DNA of 56,615 bases from Streptomyces bicolor (GTDB lineage: Bacteria > Actinomycetota > Actinomycetes > Streptomycetales > Streptomycetaceae), in the NCBI RefSeq assembly GCF_000719285.1, contig NZ_JOFS01000043.1, forward strand, positions 1-56,615, in the 5' to 3' direction. Position 1 is the stretch's first letter. Every line of letters begins with the position of its first letter. The notes under the pieces were generated by a model. That model saw nothing but the letters and a program-made list of their open reading frames with translations. It made no database searches and had not been told where the DNA came from. Shown here one piece after another: positions 39,601-48,217 of the stretch. The translations under genes were made by a program, and so were the position numbers.

Positions 39601-42420
39601 ATGACCTCCGTCCACGAGGGTGACCTCGTCCTCAACGCGCTCGGTCAGATGGGCACGCGCATCGACTGCGCCGGATTCAACCGCCTGGACCTCGAAGGGC
39701 CTCAGGTGCTGTGGCTGGTCGCGTCCGGCGCCGTGGACCTGTTCGCGGTCGACGCCGGGCAGCAGGGCCACTGGCACCACCTGGGCCGGCTGGAGGCGGG
39801 CTCGCTGCTCCTCGGCCCGGTCGCGGGACCTCAGCACACGCTGGTGGCGCGCCCGCTGAGGGACTGCGTCGTGCACCGCATCGGGCTGCGCGAGCTGTAC
39901 CAGCCCGCGAACACGCAGACGTGGTCCTACGACGAGTACGGCAACCCGCAGTACGTGCCACCGCAGACCAGCCCCCTGGAATACGCCCTCGCGCTCGGCG
40001 TCGGCCGCAGCCTGTCCATCCTCTTCCAGGCACCGATGGCGACCGAGGGGTCGGCCGCCGAGGTGACCGACGACGACGTCTTCTGGATGCAGGTGCCGCC
40101 GGGCAGTGTGCAGTACGGCTCGGTGTACGGCGCGGAGGCGGCCGCCGACCTGCTGATGGACCCGGCGGTCTGGCAGTCCATGGTCGACCAGCAGTACCGC
40201 CTGCTGACCACGCTGGACCGCTGGATCGAACAGCTGGAGCGCACCCACGAGTCGCGCACGGCTGAGGGCATCAAGGCCGGCGAGGCGGTGCGCGCCCAGG
40301 CCGACCGGACGCTGCTGGCGTCCATCGGCAAGCGCAGCGACAAGCGCACGACGGCCGCCGACGCGGACGCGAGTTACGCCGCCTGCAAGCTGGTCGCCGA
40401 GGCGGCCGGGATCACACTGGCCGAGCCCGCGCAGAGCGGCACCGAGAGCGACCGGCTCGACCCGGTCGAGCGGGTGGCCATCGCGTCACGCGTGCGCACC
40501 CGGGCCGTACGGCTGGACGGGCGGTGGTGGCGGGACAACGTGGGACCGCTGGTGGGCCACCGCGCGCTCTCGGGCGCGCCCGTGGCGCTGCTGTGGCGGC
40601 GCGGCGGCTATGTCGCCGTCCATCCGGCGACCGGCCGGGAGACGCCGATCGAGAAGGCCAACGCGGAGGAGTTCGAGCCGCGGGCGGTGATGTTCTACCG
40701 ACCGCTGCCCGACCGCGCGCCCAGCCCGCTGAGGCTGCTGCGGTTCAGCATGCGGGGCACCGGCGGCGATCTGACGAACCTCATGATCAGCGGCCTGGTG
40801 ACCGTCGCGATCGGCGCGCTGGTGCCGATCGCGACCGGCAAGGTGCTCGGCGAGTTCGTGCCGAAGGCGCAGACCGGGCTGATCGTGCAGTTCTGTCTGG
40901 CCGTGATGATCAGCAGTGTGGTGGCCGCGGCGTTCATGCTGCTGCAGAACCTGACGATCCTGCGGCTGGAGGGCCGTATCGAGGCGACCCTCCAACCGGC
41001 CCTGTGGGACCGGCTGCTGCGGCTGCCCACGAAGTTCTTCACCGAGCGCTCGACCGGTGAACTGGCGAGCCAGGCCATGGGCATCAGCGCGATCCGCCGC
41101 CTGATGGCCGGAGTCGGCCCCGTCGTCGCGCAGTCGGTGACGGTGGGCGCGATGAACCTGGCGCTGCTGTTCTGGTACAGCGTGCCGATGGCGCTCGCGG
41201 CGATCGGCATGCTCGTCGTCATCGCGGCCGTGTTCCTGGGGCTGGGACTGTGGCAGGTGCGCTGGCAGCGGCGGCTGGTGGTGCTCAGCAACAAGCTCAA
41301 CAACCAGGCGTTCCAGACCCTGCGCGGACTGCCGAAACTGCGCGTCGCGGCGGCCGAGAACTACGCGTACGCGGCCTGGGCGGACCGGTTCGCGCGCAGC
41401 CGCGAGCTGCAGCAGAAGGTGGGGCGGATCAAGAACCTCACCACGGTGCTGGGCGCGGTGTACCTGCCGTTGTGCACGCTGCTGATGTTCATGCTGCTCG
41501 CGGGCCCCGCGCGCGGGTCGATGTCGGCGGCCGCGTTCCTCACCTTCAACACGTCGGTGACGATGCTGCTGACCTCGGTCACCCAGCTGACCGGCGCGTT
41601 CGTGTCGGTGGTGGCCGCGCTGCCGCTGTTCGAGGAGATCAAGCCGGTGCTGGAGGCGACGCCCGAGGTGCGCTCGGCGAGCACCCGGCCCGGCCCGCTG
41701 ACCGGGGCGATCGAGGCGCGCCGCCTGTCCTTCCGGTACTCGGACGACGGTCCCCTGATCCTCGACGACGTGTCCTTCGACGTACGCCCGGGCGAGTTCG
41801 TGGCGATCGTCGGCCCCAGCGGCTGCGGCAAGTCGACGCTGCTGCGCCTGCTGATCGGCTTCGACAAGCCGGTGTCCGGCAGCGTCCTCTACGACGGCCA
41901 GGACCTGGCGGCGCTCGACCAGTCGGCCGTGCGGCGGCAGTGCGGCGTGGTGCTCCAGCACGCGCAGCCGTTCACCGGGTCCATCCTGGACGTCATCTGC
42001 GGCACCGAGCCGTACACGCCGGAGGAGGCGATGGCGGCGGCCGAGATGGCGGGCCTCGCCGAGGACATCAAGCGGATGCCGATGGGGCTGCACACCATCG
42101 TCTCGGGCAGCGGTGCGATCTCCGGCGGCCAGCGGCAACGCCTGATGATCGCCCAGGCGTTGATCCGCCGCCCGCGCATCCTGTTCTTCGACGAGGCGAC
42201 CAGCGCCCTGGACAACGAGACCCAGCGCACGGTCATCGAGTCGACCAGGGCCCTCAACGCCACCCGCATCGTCATCGCGCACCGCCTGTCGACGGTGCTG
42301 GACGCCGACCGCGTGATCGTCATGGAGGACGGCAAGGTCGCCCAGCAGGGTCCGCCCGCGCAGCTCCTCGCGGACACGGGCGGACGGCTGCACGAGTTGG
42401 TTCGGCGTCAGATGGCGTGA
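39601..42420 (+). CDS. NHLM-type ABC exporter ATP-binding protein with large N-terminal domain
   Basis: A 939-residue partner of the C39 exporter. The N-terminal 370 residues are soluble and begin with a cyclic-nucleotide-binding-like beta-roll (VLWLVASGAVDLFAVD, GSLLLGPV). The membrane domain (about 395-680) and ATPase follow, with GPSGCGKST, SGGQRQRLMIAQA and LFFDEATSALD. Such proteins are found next to C39 NHLM exporters and form the other half of the transporter; this size and order are typical. It is the last gene of the peptide cluster and is followed by a strong terminator. The N-terminal domain may gate transport. Confidence 0.9.
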   Translation: MTSVHEGDLVLNALGQMGTRIDCAGFNRLDLEGPQVLWLVASGAVDLFAVDAGQQGHWHHLGRLEAGSLLLGPVAGPQHTLVARPLRDCVVHRIGLRELYQPANTQTWSYDEYGNPQYVPPQTSPLEYALALGVGRSLSILFQAPMATEGSAAEVTDDDVFWMQVPPGSVQYGSVYGAEAAADLLMDPAVWQSMVDQQYRLLTTLDRWIEQLERTHESRTAEGIKAGEAVRAQADRTLLASIGKRSDKRTTAADADASYAACKLVAEAAGITLAEPAQSGTESDRLDPVERVAIASRVRTRAVRLDGRWWRDNVGPLVGHRALSGAPVALLWRRGGYVAVHPATGRETPIEKANAEEFEPRAVMFYRPLPDRAPSPLRLLRFSMRGTGGDLTNLMISGLVTVAIGALVPIATGKVLGEFVPKAQTGLIVQFCLAVMISSVVAAAFMLLQNLTILRLEGRIEATLQPALWDRLLRLPTKFFTERSTGELASQAMGISAIRRLMAGVGPVVAQSVTVGAMNLALLFWYSVPMALAAIGMLVVIAAVFLGLGLWQVRWQRRLVVLSNKLNNQAFQTLRGLPKLRVAAAENYAYAAWADRFARSRELQQKVGRIKNLTTVLGAVYLPLCTLLMFMLLAGPARGSMSAAAFLTFNTSVTMLLTSVTQLTGAFVSVVAALPLFEEIKPVLEATPEVRSASTRPGPLTGAIEARRLSFRYSDDGPLILDDVSFDVRPGEFVAIVGPSGCGKSTLLRLLIGFDKPVSGSVLYDGQDLAALDQSAVRRQCGVVLQHAQPFTGSILDVICGTEPYTPEEAMAAAEMAGLAEDIKRMPMGLHTIVSGSGAISGGQRQRLMIAQALIRRPRILFFDEATSALDNETQRTVIESTRALNATRIVIAHRLSTVLDADRVIVMEDGKVAQQGPPAQLLADTGGRLHELVRRQMA

Positions 42421-42450
42421 CCGGGCAGGCTGGGGCCGCCGGTTCCGGGA

Positions 42451-42484
42451 CGCCTCAGGGGTTCGGTCGGCAACCCCTGAGGCG
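42451..42484 (+). terminator. hairpin terminator of the peptide export operon
   Basis: CGCCTCAGGGGTT (42451-42463) and AACCCCTGAGGCG (42472-42484) pair perfectly over 13 bp with an 8-nt loop, 31 bp after the stop of the last exporter gene. Confidence 0.8.
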
Positions 42485-42628
42485 CAGCCCTTACCGCGGC
42501 CCTGATCACGCCCCTGTGCCTTCCCTGATTCCCGCTCCGCACGGTTGTGAGCGCCCTCGGACCACTGCGACCGTCGATCATGCGGTCACCCCCGTGATCC
42601 GTTTCGCAGGCGCCTCGGAAGGGACTTC

Positions 42629-44122
42629 ATGCAACCGCTCGTCAGGGCACTCACCGGAGTGCTCGTCACAGGATTACTCGCCGGATTGCCGACGGCGGGA
42701 GCGGAGGCGGCGGATGCCGGCCCTCCCGGCGGCAGCCCGGCGCCACGGGCGATCGACTGGAAGCCGTGCGCCCAGGACGCCACGGCGGAATGCGGGACCC
42801 TGCGCCTGCCCGTCGACCGGGCTCGCCCGTCGGGCGGCACGTTCGATCTCGCGGTGGCCCGGCGCAAGGCGACCGAACCGGATCGCCGGGTCGGTGTGCT
42901 GCTGGTCAACCCGGGTGGACCGGGCGACTCGGGGGTGAACTTCGCGGTGGGGCGCGCCAAGTCCCACTTCAGCGCAGAGATCCAGGCGAAGTTCGACATC
43001 GTCGGCTTCGACCCTCGGGGTGTGGGGGGCAGCAATCCGGTGCGGTGCTCCACGAAACTGCTGGCCCAACGGCCGTCGGCCTACCCCCGCGACCAAGGGC
43101 AGTTCGAGCGGCTCGCCGAGTACAACCGCGCGCTGCGCGAGGACTGCCGTCGGCACACCGGTCCCCTCTTCGACCACGCCGACACCCTGAGCGTGGTCCA
43201 CGACATGGACGCGCTGCGCGAGGCGCTGGGCGAGGAGAAGATCAACTACTTCGGCCACTCCTACGGCACGCTGATCGGCGAGCAGTACGCGGAGGAGTAC
43301 GGCGACCGGATCCGGTCCATGGCCCTCACCGCGAACATCGACCACAGCCTCGGTACGCGGGAGTTCCTCGTCTCCTCCGCGGAAACCGCCGAGGACTCGT
43401 TCCACCAGTTCGTGAAGTGGTGCGACCGCACGAGCTCCTGCGCACTGCACGGCCGGGACGTGACCGCCGTGTGGGACGGCTTGCTGGCGCGCGCGGACCG
43501 GGGGGAGATAGACGACCCCGAGAGGCCGGGACTGACTCTCACCGCGAACGACATCACCCTGTTCGCCTTCAAGACGTACTACGGCCCGAACTGGGACGAA
43601 CTGGCCACCTATGTGGCCGGTCTCGACGCGCAGAAGCCGAACGAGCGGCCGAGCCCGGAGGAATCCCAGCAGGCGGGTCCGCCGACGACGGCGCAACCGT
43701 TCCACGCGGTCTTCTGTCAGGACTGGCGCATCCGGCCGAAGAACTACGCGCAGTACGCCAGGCTGACCCAGGCCGAACTACGGGCCGCACCGCACATGCG
43801 CGGGACGCCTCGCGTGCACGACGCGGTGGCCGGCTGCGTCGGCTGGCCCGACGAGGTGAACAACCCGCAGCACCGCCTGCGCATCACCCAGGCGCCCAAG
43901 ATCCTCATGCTGCATTCGCGGCACGACCCGGCGAATCATTTCGCGTGGGCGGCCAACGTCCACCGGCAGACCCGCGGGACGACCGTCCTGCTCCCCTACG
44001 AGGGCGCCGGACACAGCCTCTACGGGCGCAGCGACTGCACACGTGATGCCGTGGACGACTACCTCACGGAGCTGAGACTCCCGACAGCGGGCAGCAGCTG
44101 CGCCCCCGCCGCGGCGAACTGA
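42629..44122 (+). CDS. secreted alpha/beta hydrolase, tripeptidyl aminopeptidase (Slp/Tap) family
   Basis: A 497-residue secreted serine hydrolase. The signal peptide is about residues 1-28 (RALTGVLVTGLLAGLPTAGAEA). The fold shows NPGGPGDSG (oxyanion region), DIVGFDPRGVGGSNPVRC, the nucleophile in YFGHSYGTLIGEQYA, and the C-terminal lid-and-cap block TAP-like with ILMLHSRHDPANHFAWA (Asp) and YEGAGHSLYG (His). Streptomyces Tap/SlpD/SlpE enzymes release N-terminal tripeptides from extracellular proteins. GGAAGGG precedes the ATG. It is convergent with the sigma-CAP gene. The substrate may be any peptide. Confidence 0.88.
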   Translation: MQPLVRALTGVLVTGLLAGLPTAGAEAADAGPPGGSPAPRAIDWKPCAQDATAECGTLRLPVDRARPSGGTFDLAVARRKATEPDRRVGVLLVNPGGPGDSGVNFAVGRAKSHFSAEIQAKFDIVGFDPRGVGGSNPVRCSTKLLAQRPSAYPRDQGQFERLAEYNRALREDCRRHTGPLFDHADTLSVVHDMDALREALGEEKINYFGHSYGTLIGEQYAEEYGDRIRSMALTANIDHSLGTREFLVSSAETAEDSFHQFVKWCDRTSSCALHGRDVTAVWDGLLARADRGEIDDPERPGLTLTANDITLFAFKTYYGPNWDELATYVAGLDAQKPNERPSPEESQQAGPPTTAQPFHAVFCQDWRIRPKNYAQYARLTQAELRAAPHMRGTPRVHDAVAGCVGWPDEVNNPQHRLRITQAPKILMLHSRHDPANHFAWAANVHRQTRGTTVLLPYEGAGHSLYGRSDCTRDAVDDYLTELRLPTAGSSCAPAAAN

Positions 44123-44166
44123 TCACACTCAGACGTCCAAGCCCGGGCACGGAGCCGACCGCGACG

Positions 44167-45804
44167 TCAGAGCTTGGCGCCGAAGTTCTGCGTCCACCAG
44201 GGGCCGCCGGAGCCGTCGTGGATGCCCACGCCGATGTCCTTGAACGAGCAGTTGAGAATGTTGGCGCGGTGGCCGGGGCTGTTCATCCAGGACTCCATCA
44301 CCGCCTCCGGCGTCTGCTGGCCCTGGGCGATGTTCTCCCCGTAGGTGGACCAGCGGTAGCCCGCTTCGGTGATCCGCTGTCCGGGGTCCTCGCCGTCCGG
44401 GTTGGTGTGGTCGAAGAAGCCGCGGGCGGCCATGTCCTCGGAGTGGCCCTGCGCGGCCTTGTTCAGCAGTGCGTCCTCGGCGAGCGGGCCGCACCCGGCG
44501 GCCGACCGCTCCTTGTTCACCAGCGCGACCACCTGCCCGACGGTGTCGGTCGGGACCGGCTGCGACTGCGGCGTGCTGGACGCGGTCCGGGTCGGCTTGG
44601 GGGTCGGCCGTGGAGTCGGCGAGGCCTTCTTTGTGGGTTTGGGGCTCTTGGAAGGGCGCGGCTTCTTCGTCGGCGACGCGGACGGCGACGGAGACTTGGA
44701 CGGCGACGGGGAGGTCTCGATGGGGCTGACGTCCGAAAGGTCCACTTCGGGGGCGCCGGCGGCCGACGCGGCGGTCGGCTCCCCGGTCCCGCTACCGGGG
44801 TCCCTGTCGAGGTACCAGAGGCCGCCGCTCGCGACGCAGGCCGCCACGACGGCGCCTCCGATGGCCCGGCGCCGGAAGCGCCGACGCCGACGGGCCTCGC
44901 TGCGGGAGGCCGCCCGGCCACCCGCGGCACGGTGCCCGGCGTTCCGGCCCGATCCGGTGTGGCCCGCGGACGAGTTCAGCCGGGAGGCCGAGCCGACGAC
45001 GGCCATATCGTCGGCGGCGGACAGCACCCTGTCCAGCAGCGCGGGCGCCGCGGCGACCAGTGCGAGACCGGCCAGGAGCCCCTCGGCAGGCATCAACCCG
45101 GCCCACAAACCGGAACATTGCACGCAATCACGGGCATGCCTGGCTATTCGCTTGCGCCACAGCGCCGAGGGCCGGCCGTCCCAGGAGGCCAGCAGGCCTT
45201 GCAGTTCCTGGCATCGGGGCCGGGAGTCGAGGGCCCGCACCACGACGCGGGCCGCCTCCAGCTGCGCCTTCATCCGCTGCACCCTTACCGCCGTGTGCTG
45301 CGGTGACAGTTGTAGAGCGGCCGCGACCTCGGCCCGGGTCAGCTGGCCGGCGCACTCCAGCCACCAGAGGGACAGCAGTCCTCGGTCGTCGGGCTCCAGC
45401 CAGCGTGTCGCACGTGCGGTCTCCTGGCGCTGGCCGGACAACTGCAGGCGCACCATGGTCAGGTCCACGAAGTCGGCGCCCGGATCCGCGAGCCGCTCGG
45501 CCTCCTCGACGGCGCCGGGGGCCGACTGGCGGTCCTGCCAGTGGGCCCGCACCTGGTTCATCGCGATCGCCACGAGCCAGGAGCGGAAGCTCTCGGGAGT
45601 GCGCAGCCCGCCGAGCGCGTCGAGGGCGCGCAGCATGGTTTCCTGCACGACGTCGTCGACGTCGACGGAGCCGTTCAGAGCCCTTCCCACGATGTTGTAG
45701 ACCAGCGGGAGGTACGCACCGACCAGGGCGTCCTGAGCCTCCTGGTCACCGCTTCGGGCCGCGGTGACCAGTGCCGCCAGTTCCGTCGTGCGCTCTGTAC
45801 CCAT
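44167..45804 (-). CDS. sigma-70 family factor fused to zinc finger, membrane helix and extracellular CAP domain
   Basis: A 545-residue fusion. Residues 1-190 are an ECF-type sigma factor: region 2 with YLPLVYNIVGRALNGSVDVDDVVQETMLRAL and FRSWLVAIAMNQVRAHW, region 4 with LTRAEVAAALQLSPQHTAVRVQRM. Residues 223-230 form an HxxxCxxC motif as in zinc-binding anti-sigma factors. After a basic patch comes one membrane helix (about 313-332), a Pro/Ser/Lys spacer (about 360-425), then a CAP/SCP domain (about 430-545, ERSAAGCGPL, GHSEDMAARGFFDHTNPDG, GENIAQGQ, NSPGHRANILN). The sigma part would be tethered to the membrane, with the CAP domain outside. The ATG at 45804 has GGGAAG upstream; the frame opens further without a start. 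Confidence 0.87.
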   Translation of the reverse strand: MGTERTTELAALVTAARSGDQEAQDALVGAYLPLVYNIVGRALNGSVDVDDVVQETMLRALDALGGLRTPESFRSWLVAIAMNQVRAHWQDRQSAPGAVEEAERLADPGADFVDLTMVRLQLSGQRQETARATRWLEPDDRGLLSLWWLECAGQLTRAEVAAALQLSPQHTAVRVQRMKAQLEAARVVVRALDSRPRCQELQGLLASWDGRPSALWRKRIARHARDCVQCSGLWAGLMPAEGLLAGLALVAAAPALLDRVLSAADDMAVVGSASRLNSSAGHTGSGRNAGHRAAGGRAASRSEARRRRRFRRRAIGGAVVAACVASGGLWYLDRDPGSGTGEPTAASAAGAPEVDLSDVSPIETSPSPSKSPSPSASPTKKPRPSKSPKPTKKASPTPRPTPKPTRTASSTPQSQPVPTDTVGQVVALVNKERSAAGCGPLAEDALLNKAAQGHSEDMAARGFFDHTNPDGEDPGQRITEAGYRWSTYGENIAQGQQTPEAVMESWMNSPGHRANILNCSFKDIGVGIHDGSGGPWWTQNFGAKL

Positions 45805-46071
45805 CAAAAACTTCCCTGTCCTCGACGCCGAACGAAGCTGTCCATCCGCATGGGAGATCGATCGATGAGCCGCTGATAACAGTTCTTCGGACGCTTGTTC
45901 CAGGAGAGACTCACGGGGCCGGACGGGCGGCGCAATGGGAAACGTCACATCCGCGGGACCGAGTGCCGGCCGGCCGGACAAACCAGCGAGAGACGAAAGG
46001 GGTGAAGGGTCAATCTTCTTGGGCAAAATTCACCAAGTCGAGTGAACCAGATCTTGCGCGCGGCGCGGCGG

Positions 46072-46105
46072 GGATGCCCACCCTCATCACCGGGTAACTA
46101 CCCGG
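46072..46105 (+). promoter_or_regulatory. SigB-like promoter overlapping a palindrome, upstream of the STAS gene
   Basis: GGAT (46072-46075) and GGGTA (46092-46096), 16 nt apart, fit the GNNT-N14-16-GGGTA pattern reported for Streptomyces sigma-B promoters, except the last base (A rather than C/T). CCGGGTA-AC-TACCCGG (46090-46105) is also a perfect 7-bp inverted repeat. The STAS gene begins 33 bp further on. The gap 45805-46137 holds no gene. Confidence 0.4.
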
Positions 46106-46137
46106 ATCAAATGCCCCCCTGCCGAGGTGGAGCGGAC

Positions 46138-46560
46138 ATGACGCCGGACGCCGACGACCGCGCCCCCTATCCGACCGAGGACCTGGCCGCGGATCCCCTC
46201 CGCCGCGTGCCGCCCCCGGCGAACGCCCATGCCCGCACCCGCAGATGCGGTCCGTTCACCGTGGTCGAGGTCGTGGGCGAGATCGATCTGGCGACCGCGG
46301 TGTTCGTCGCCGAGCATCTGGACGCGGCGACGGCGCGGCCCGAGCCGGACGTGCTCGTCGATCTGCGGTGGGTGGACTTCTTCGACTGCTCGGGACTGCG
46401 CGTACTGTGCCGGGCCGAAACGCGGGTCAGAGAGCGGGGCGGTCGCCTCCGGATCGTCTCCGACGCGCCGCGGATACTGCGGCTGCTGCGCGGTGCGGGT
46501 CTACTGGGCCGCTTCGCACCCTTGTCCGGTGTCCCGGGGGAAGACGGTGATACTCCGTAG
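46138..46560 (+). CDS. STAS domain anti-sigma factor antagonist
   Basis: A 140-residue SpoIIAA/RsbV-like protein. After about 35 variable residues come the STAS strands: FTVVEVVGEIDLATAVFVAEHL, then VLVDLRWVDFFDCSGLRVLCRAE, in which the Ser of DCSG is the usual phosphorylation site, and RLRIVSDAPRILRLLRGAGL. In the unphosphorylated state such proteins capture an anti-sigma kinase and release a sigma factor; the PP2C phosphatases in this window are possible partners. The ATG at 46138 is preceded by GAGGTGGA. A SigB-like promoter lies just upstream. Confidence 0.87.
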   Translation: MTPDADDRAPYPTEDLAADPLRRVPPPANAHARTRRCGPFTVVEVVGEIDLATAVFVAEHLDAATARPEPDVLVDLRWVDFFDCSGLRVLCRAETRVRERGGRLRIVSDAPRILRLLRGAGLLGRFAPLSGVPGEDGDTP

Positions 46561-46571
46561 TGTTCCGAGGT

Positions 46572-46604
46572 GTCGACCGGGCGGCCCCACTCCGCCCGGC
46601 CGAC
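46572..46604. terminator. hairpin between STAS gene and protease inhibitor gene
   Basis: GTCG-A-CCGGGCGG (46572-46584) pairs with CCGCCCGG-C-CGAC (46592-46604): 12 of 13 pairs, one A-C mismatch, 7-nt loop. The genes are convergent. Confidence 0.65.
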
Positions 46605-46699
46605 CCCCGGTGCGAGATCGCGGGGGCCCCACGGCAGGACGCACACTCCCCATCCGCGCGTCTGTGCCGAACTGCACGGGGCCGTGCGATCCCGGTCCC

Positions 46700-47134
46700 T
46701 TAGAACGCGAAGAGGCTCGTCCCGTAGGAGCCCTTCACGCACTCGTTGGAGAAGGTGCGCTCATAGGAGACGCGCTTGCCCTGCCAGACGCCGTCGACCG
46801 TGACGATCACGGGGTCGTACTGCTTGGTGCACAGCACGCCCTCCCTGGCTCTCAGCGCATCGAAGTCCCCGCCCACACCCCGCAGTTCACCACAGGCCGA
46901 CATGGCGTCCGGGTGCGTGCCGGAGGCCGTCGGGGAACAGCTCAGGGTGACCGCGCGCACCGGCGTGGTCATGGTGGCGCTGTCGCCGTGGGCCAGGGTG
47001 AGCACCAGGGCCGAGGGGGCGTAGAGCGAGGCGGGGGCGGCGTCCTGGCCGGCCAGGGCGGATCCGGTGAGGGGTCCGCAGACGGCGGTGGCCGTAAGGC
47101 CGAGGGTCGCTGCCCAGCGCGCGGTGTTCCGCAT
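46700..47134 (-). CDS. SSI-family protease inhibitor, Lys at P1
   Basis: A 144-residue secreted inhibitor of the Streptomyces subtilisin inhibitor family. The signal peptide ends near residue 30 (LTGSALAGQ). Two disulphide-type Cys pairs flank the domain, and the family end is intact: [20 protein letters not shown] and SLFAF. The reactive loop reads LCTK-QYDPV with Lys104 at P1, so trypsin-like enzymes are the likely targets, unlike Met in SSI itself. It starts at the ATG at 47134 with GGAAGG 9 nt upstream; an ATG three codons earlier would have no spacer. It may control the protease at 33856 or others. Confidence 0.94.
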   Translation of the reverse strand: MRNTARWAATLGLTATAVCGPLTGSALAGQDAAPASLYAPSALVLTLAHGDSATMTTPVRAVTLSCSPTASGTHPDAMSACGELRGVGGDFDALRAREGVLCTKQYDPVIVTVDGVWQGKRVSYERTFSNECVKGSYGTSLFAF

Positions 47135-47299
47135 TGTGTGCATCCTTCCGCTCGAGATGAGGGTGTGCCGGCTCCGGCGCGATCGGTGCCGGAGCGACGA
47201 GCGGGAGTCTGCCGAGTCCGCCGCCGAAACTCACATCGACACCACGGGTTTCAGTAACCTTGCGTATTGAATCAGTGGCGTGAAGTAACGGACTTCGAA

Positions 47300-47340
47300 C
47301 GTTCCAACGCCGAAACTTGGCGGTTCTTGATCGTTCCAAC
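47300..47340. promoter_or_regulatory. direct repeats CGTTCCAAC in an A/T-richer promoter region
   Basis: CGTTCCAAC occurs at 47300-47308 and 47332-47340, 32 bp apart (about three helical turns). The first is part of GAACGTTC, an 8-bp palindrome, and CGCC-GAAACTT-GGCG lies between them. The region 47135-47471 has no gene and is lower in GC. It lies between the SSI gene (-) and the next gene (+). Confidence 0.35.
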
Positions 47341-47471
47341 TCGCCGAGTGGCCGGATTGCGCACGCTGATTAATAGGCCTGAAACATTCCGGTTGGGCCC
47401 TCCGATTGAGCTCTCGGCTGACTCGCGGCCCGGCCCTTGTGTTCATGAAGCAGCGGAGTAATCGTGATTAC

Positions 47472-48023
47472 ATGATTACCAGCGACCAACGAGAGAAGCT
47501 GCGCGGCTGGTTCGCCGGTCGCCTGCCGGACGACCTCTTCGAGGAACTGACCGAGGTGACGGTCGACCGCGAGGAGATCACCGTGATCGGCCGCATCCCC
47601 GCTCCCCACCTGGCCGAGGACGCCTCGGCCGCCGAGCGGGAGGCGGCCGTGGAGGGCCGGATCCAGGAGTTCCGGGAGCGCACCCGGGAGACCCGGATCG
47701 GGGTGGCCCGGGACGCGGAGCACAGGTTCCGCCGGAAAGTGTCCTGGGGTGTGGAGTGCGACGGTGAGCGCGCCCTGTTCACCCACATCGCCGCACCGGT
47801 GATGACCCGGCTGCGTCAGCCCGAGCGCCAGGTCCTCGACACCCTGATCGCCGGCGGGGTCGCCCGCAGCCGCAGCGACGCCCTCGCCTGGTGCGTACGC
47901 CTGGTCCAGCGGCACACGGACGACTGGCTCACCGAGCTGTGCGAGTCCCTGGAGAACGTCCAGCGGGTGCGGGCACAGGGACCGGACGCGGAGCCGGAGG
48001 ACTCGCCCACGGACCATGAGTGA
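47472..48023 (+). CDS. conserved hypothetical protein
   Basis: A 183-residue soluble protein with no family I can name. It begins MITSDQREKLRGWFAGRLPDD, has a charged middle (REEITVIGRIPAP, EFRERTRETRIGVARDAE) and a helical second half (VARSRSDALAWCVRLVQRHTDDWL), where the SRSDALAW-type helix resembles ribbon-helix-helix partners. The end is acidic. The start at 47472 has only a distant GGAG; an ATG at 47445 is also open. The upstream region carries direct repeats, so it may be regulated. Confidence 0.65.
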   Translation: MITSDQREKLRGWFAGRLPDDLFEELTEVTVDREEITVIGRIPAPHLAEDASAAEREAAVEGRIQEFRERTRETRIGVARDAEHRFRRKVSWGVECDGERALFTHIAAPVMTRLRQPERQVLDTLIAGGVARSRSDALAWCVRLVQRHTDDWLTELCESLENVQRVRAQGPDAEPEDSPTDHE

Positions 48024-48217
48024 TGGAGGTTTCGTCCACTCAGGGCACCGAAGGTGGATGAACCGTCCTCTGGTGCGGATCGTGCGCCCCGCCATACCGT
48101 CTGCAGATCCCCGAGAGGACGGCATCCGCGCTGCCCGCACACCCCAGCGGCAGGCACCGGCCGTCACCCCCGCCGCGCCACAACGCGCTCCACCGCCCCG
48201 CCCCCGCTGGAGCCCCT

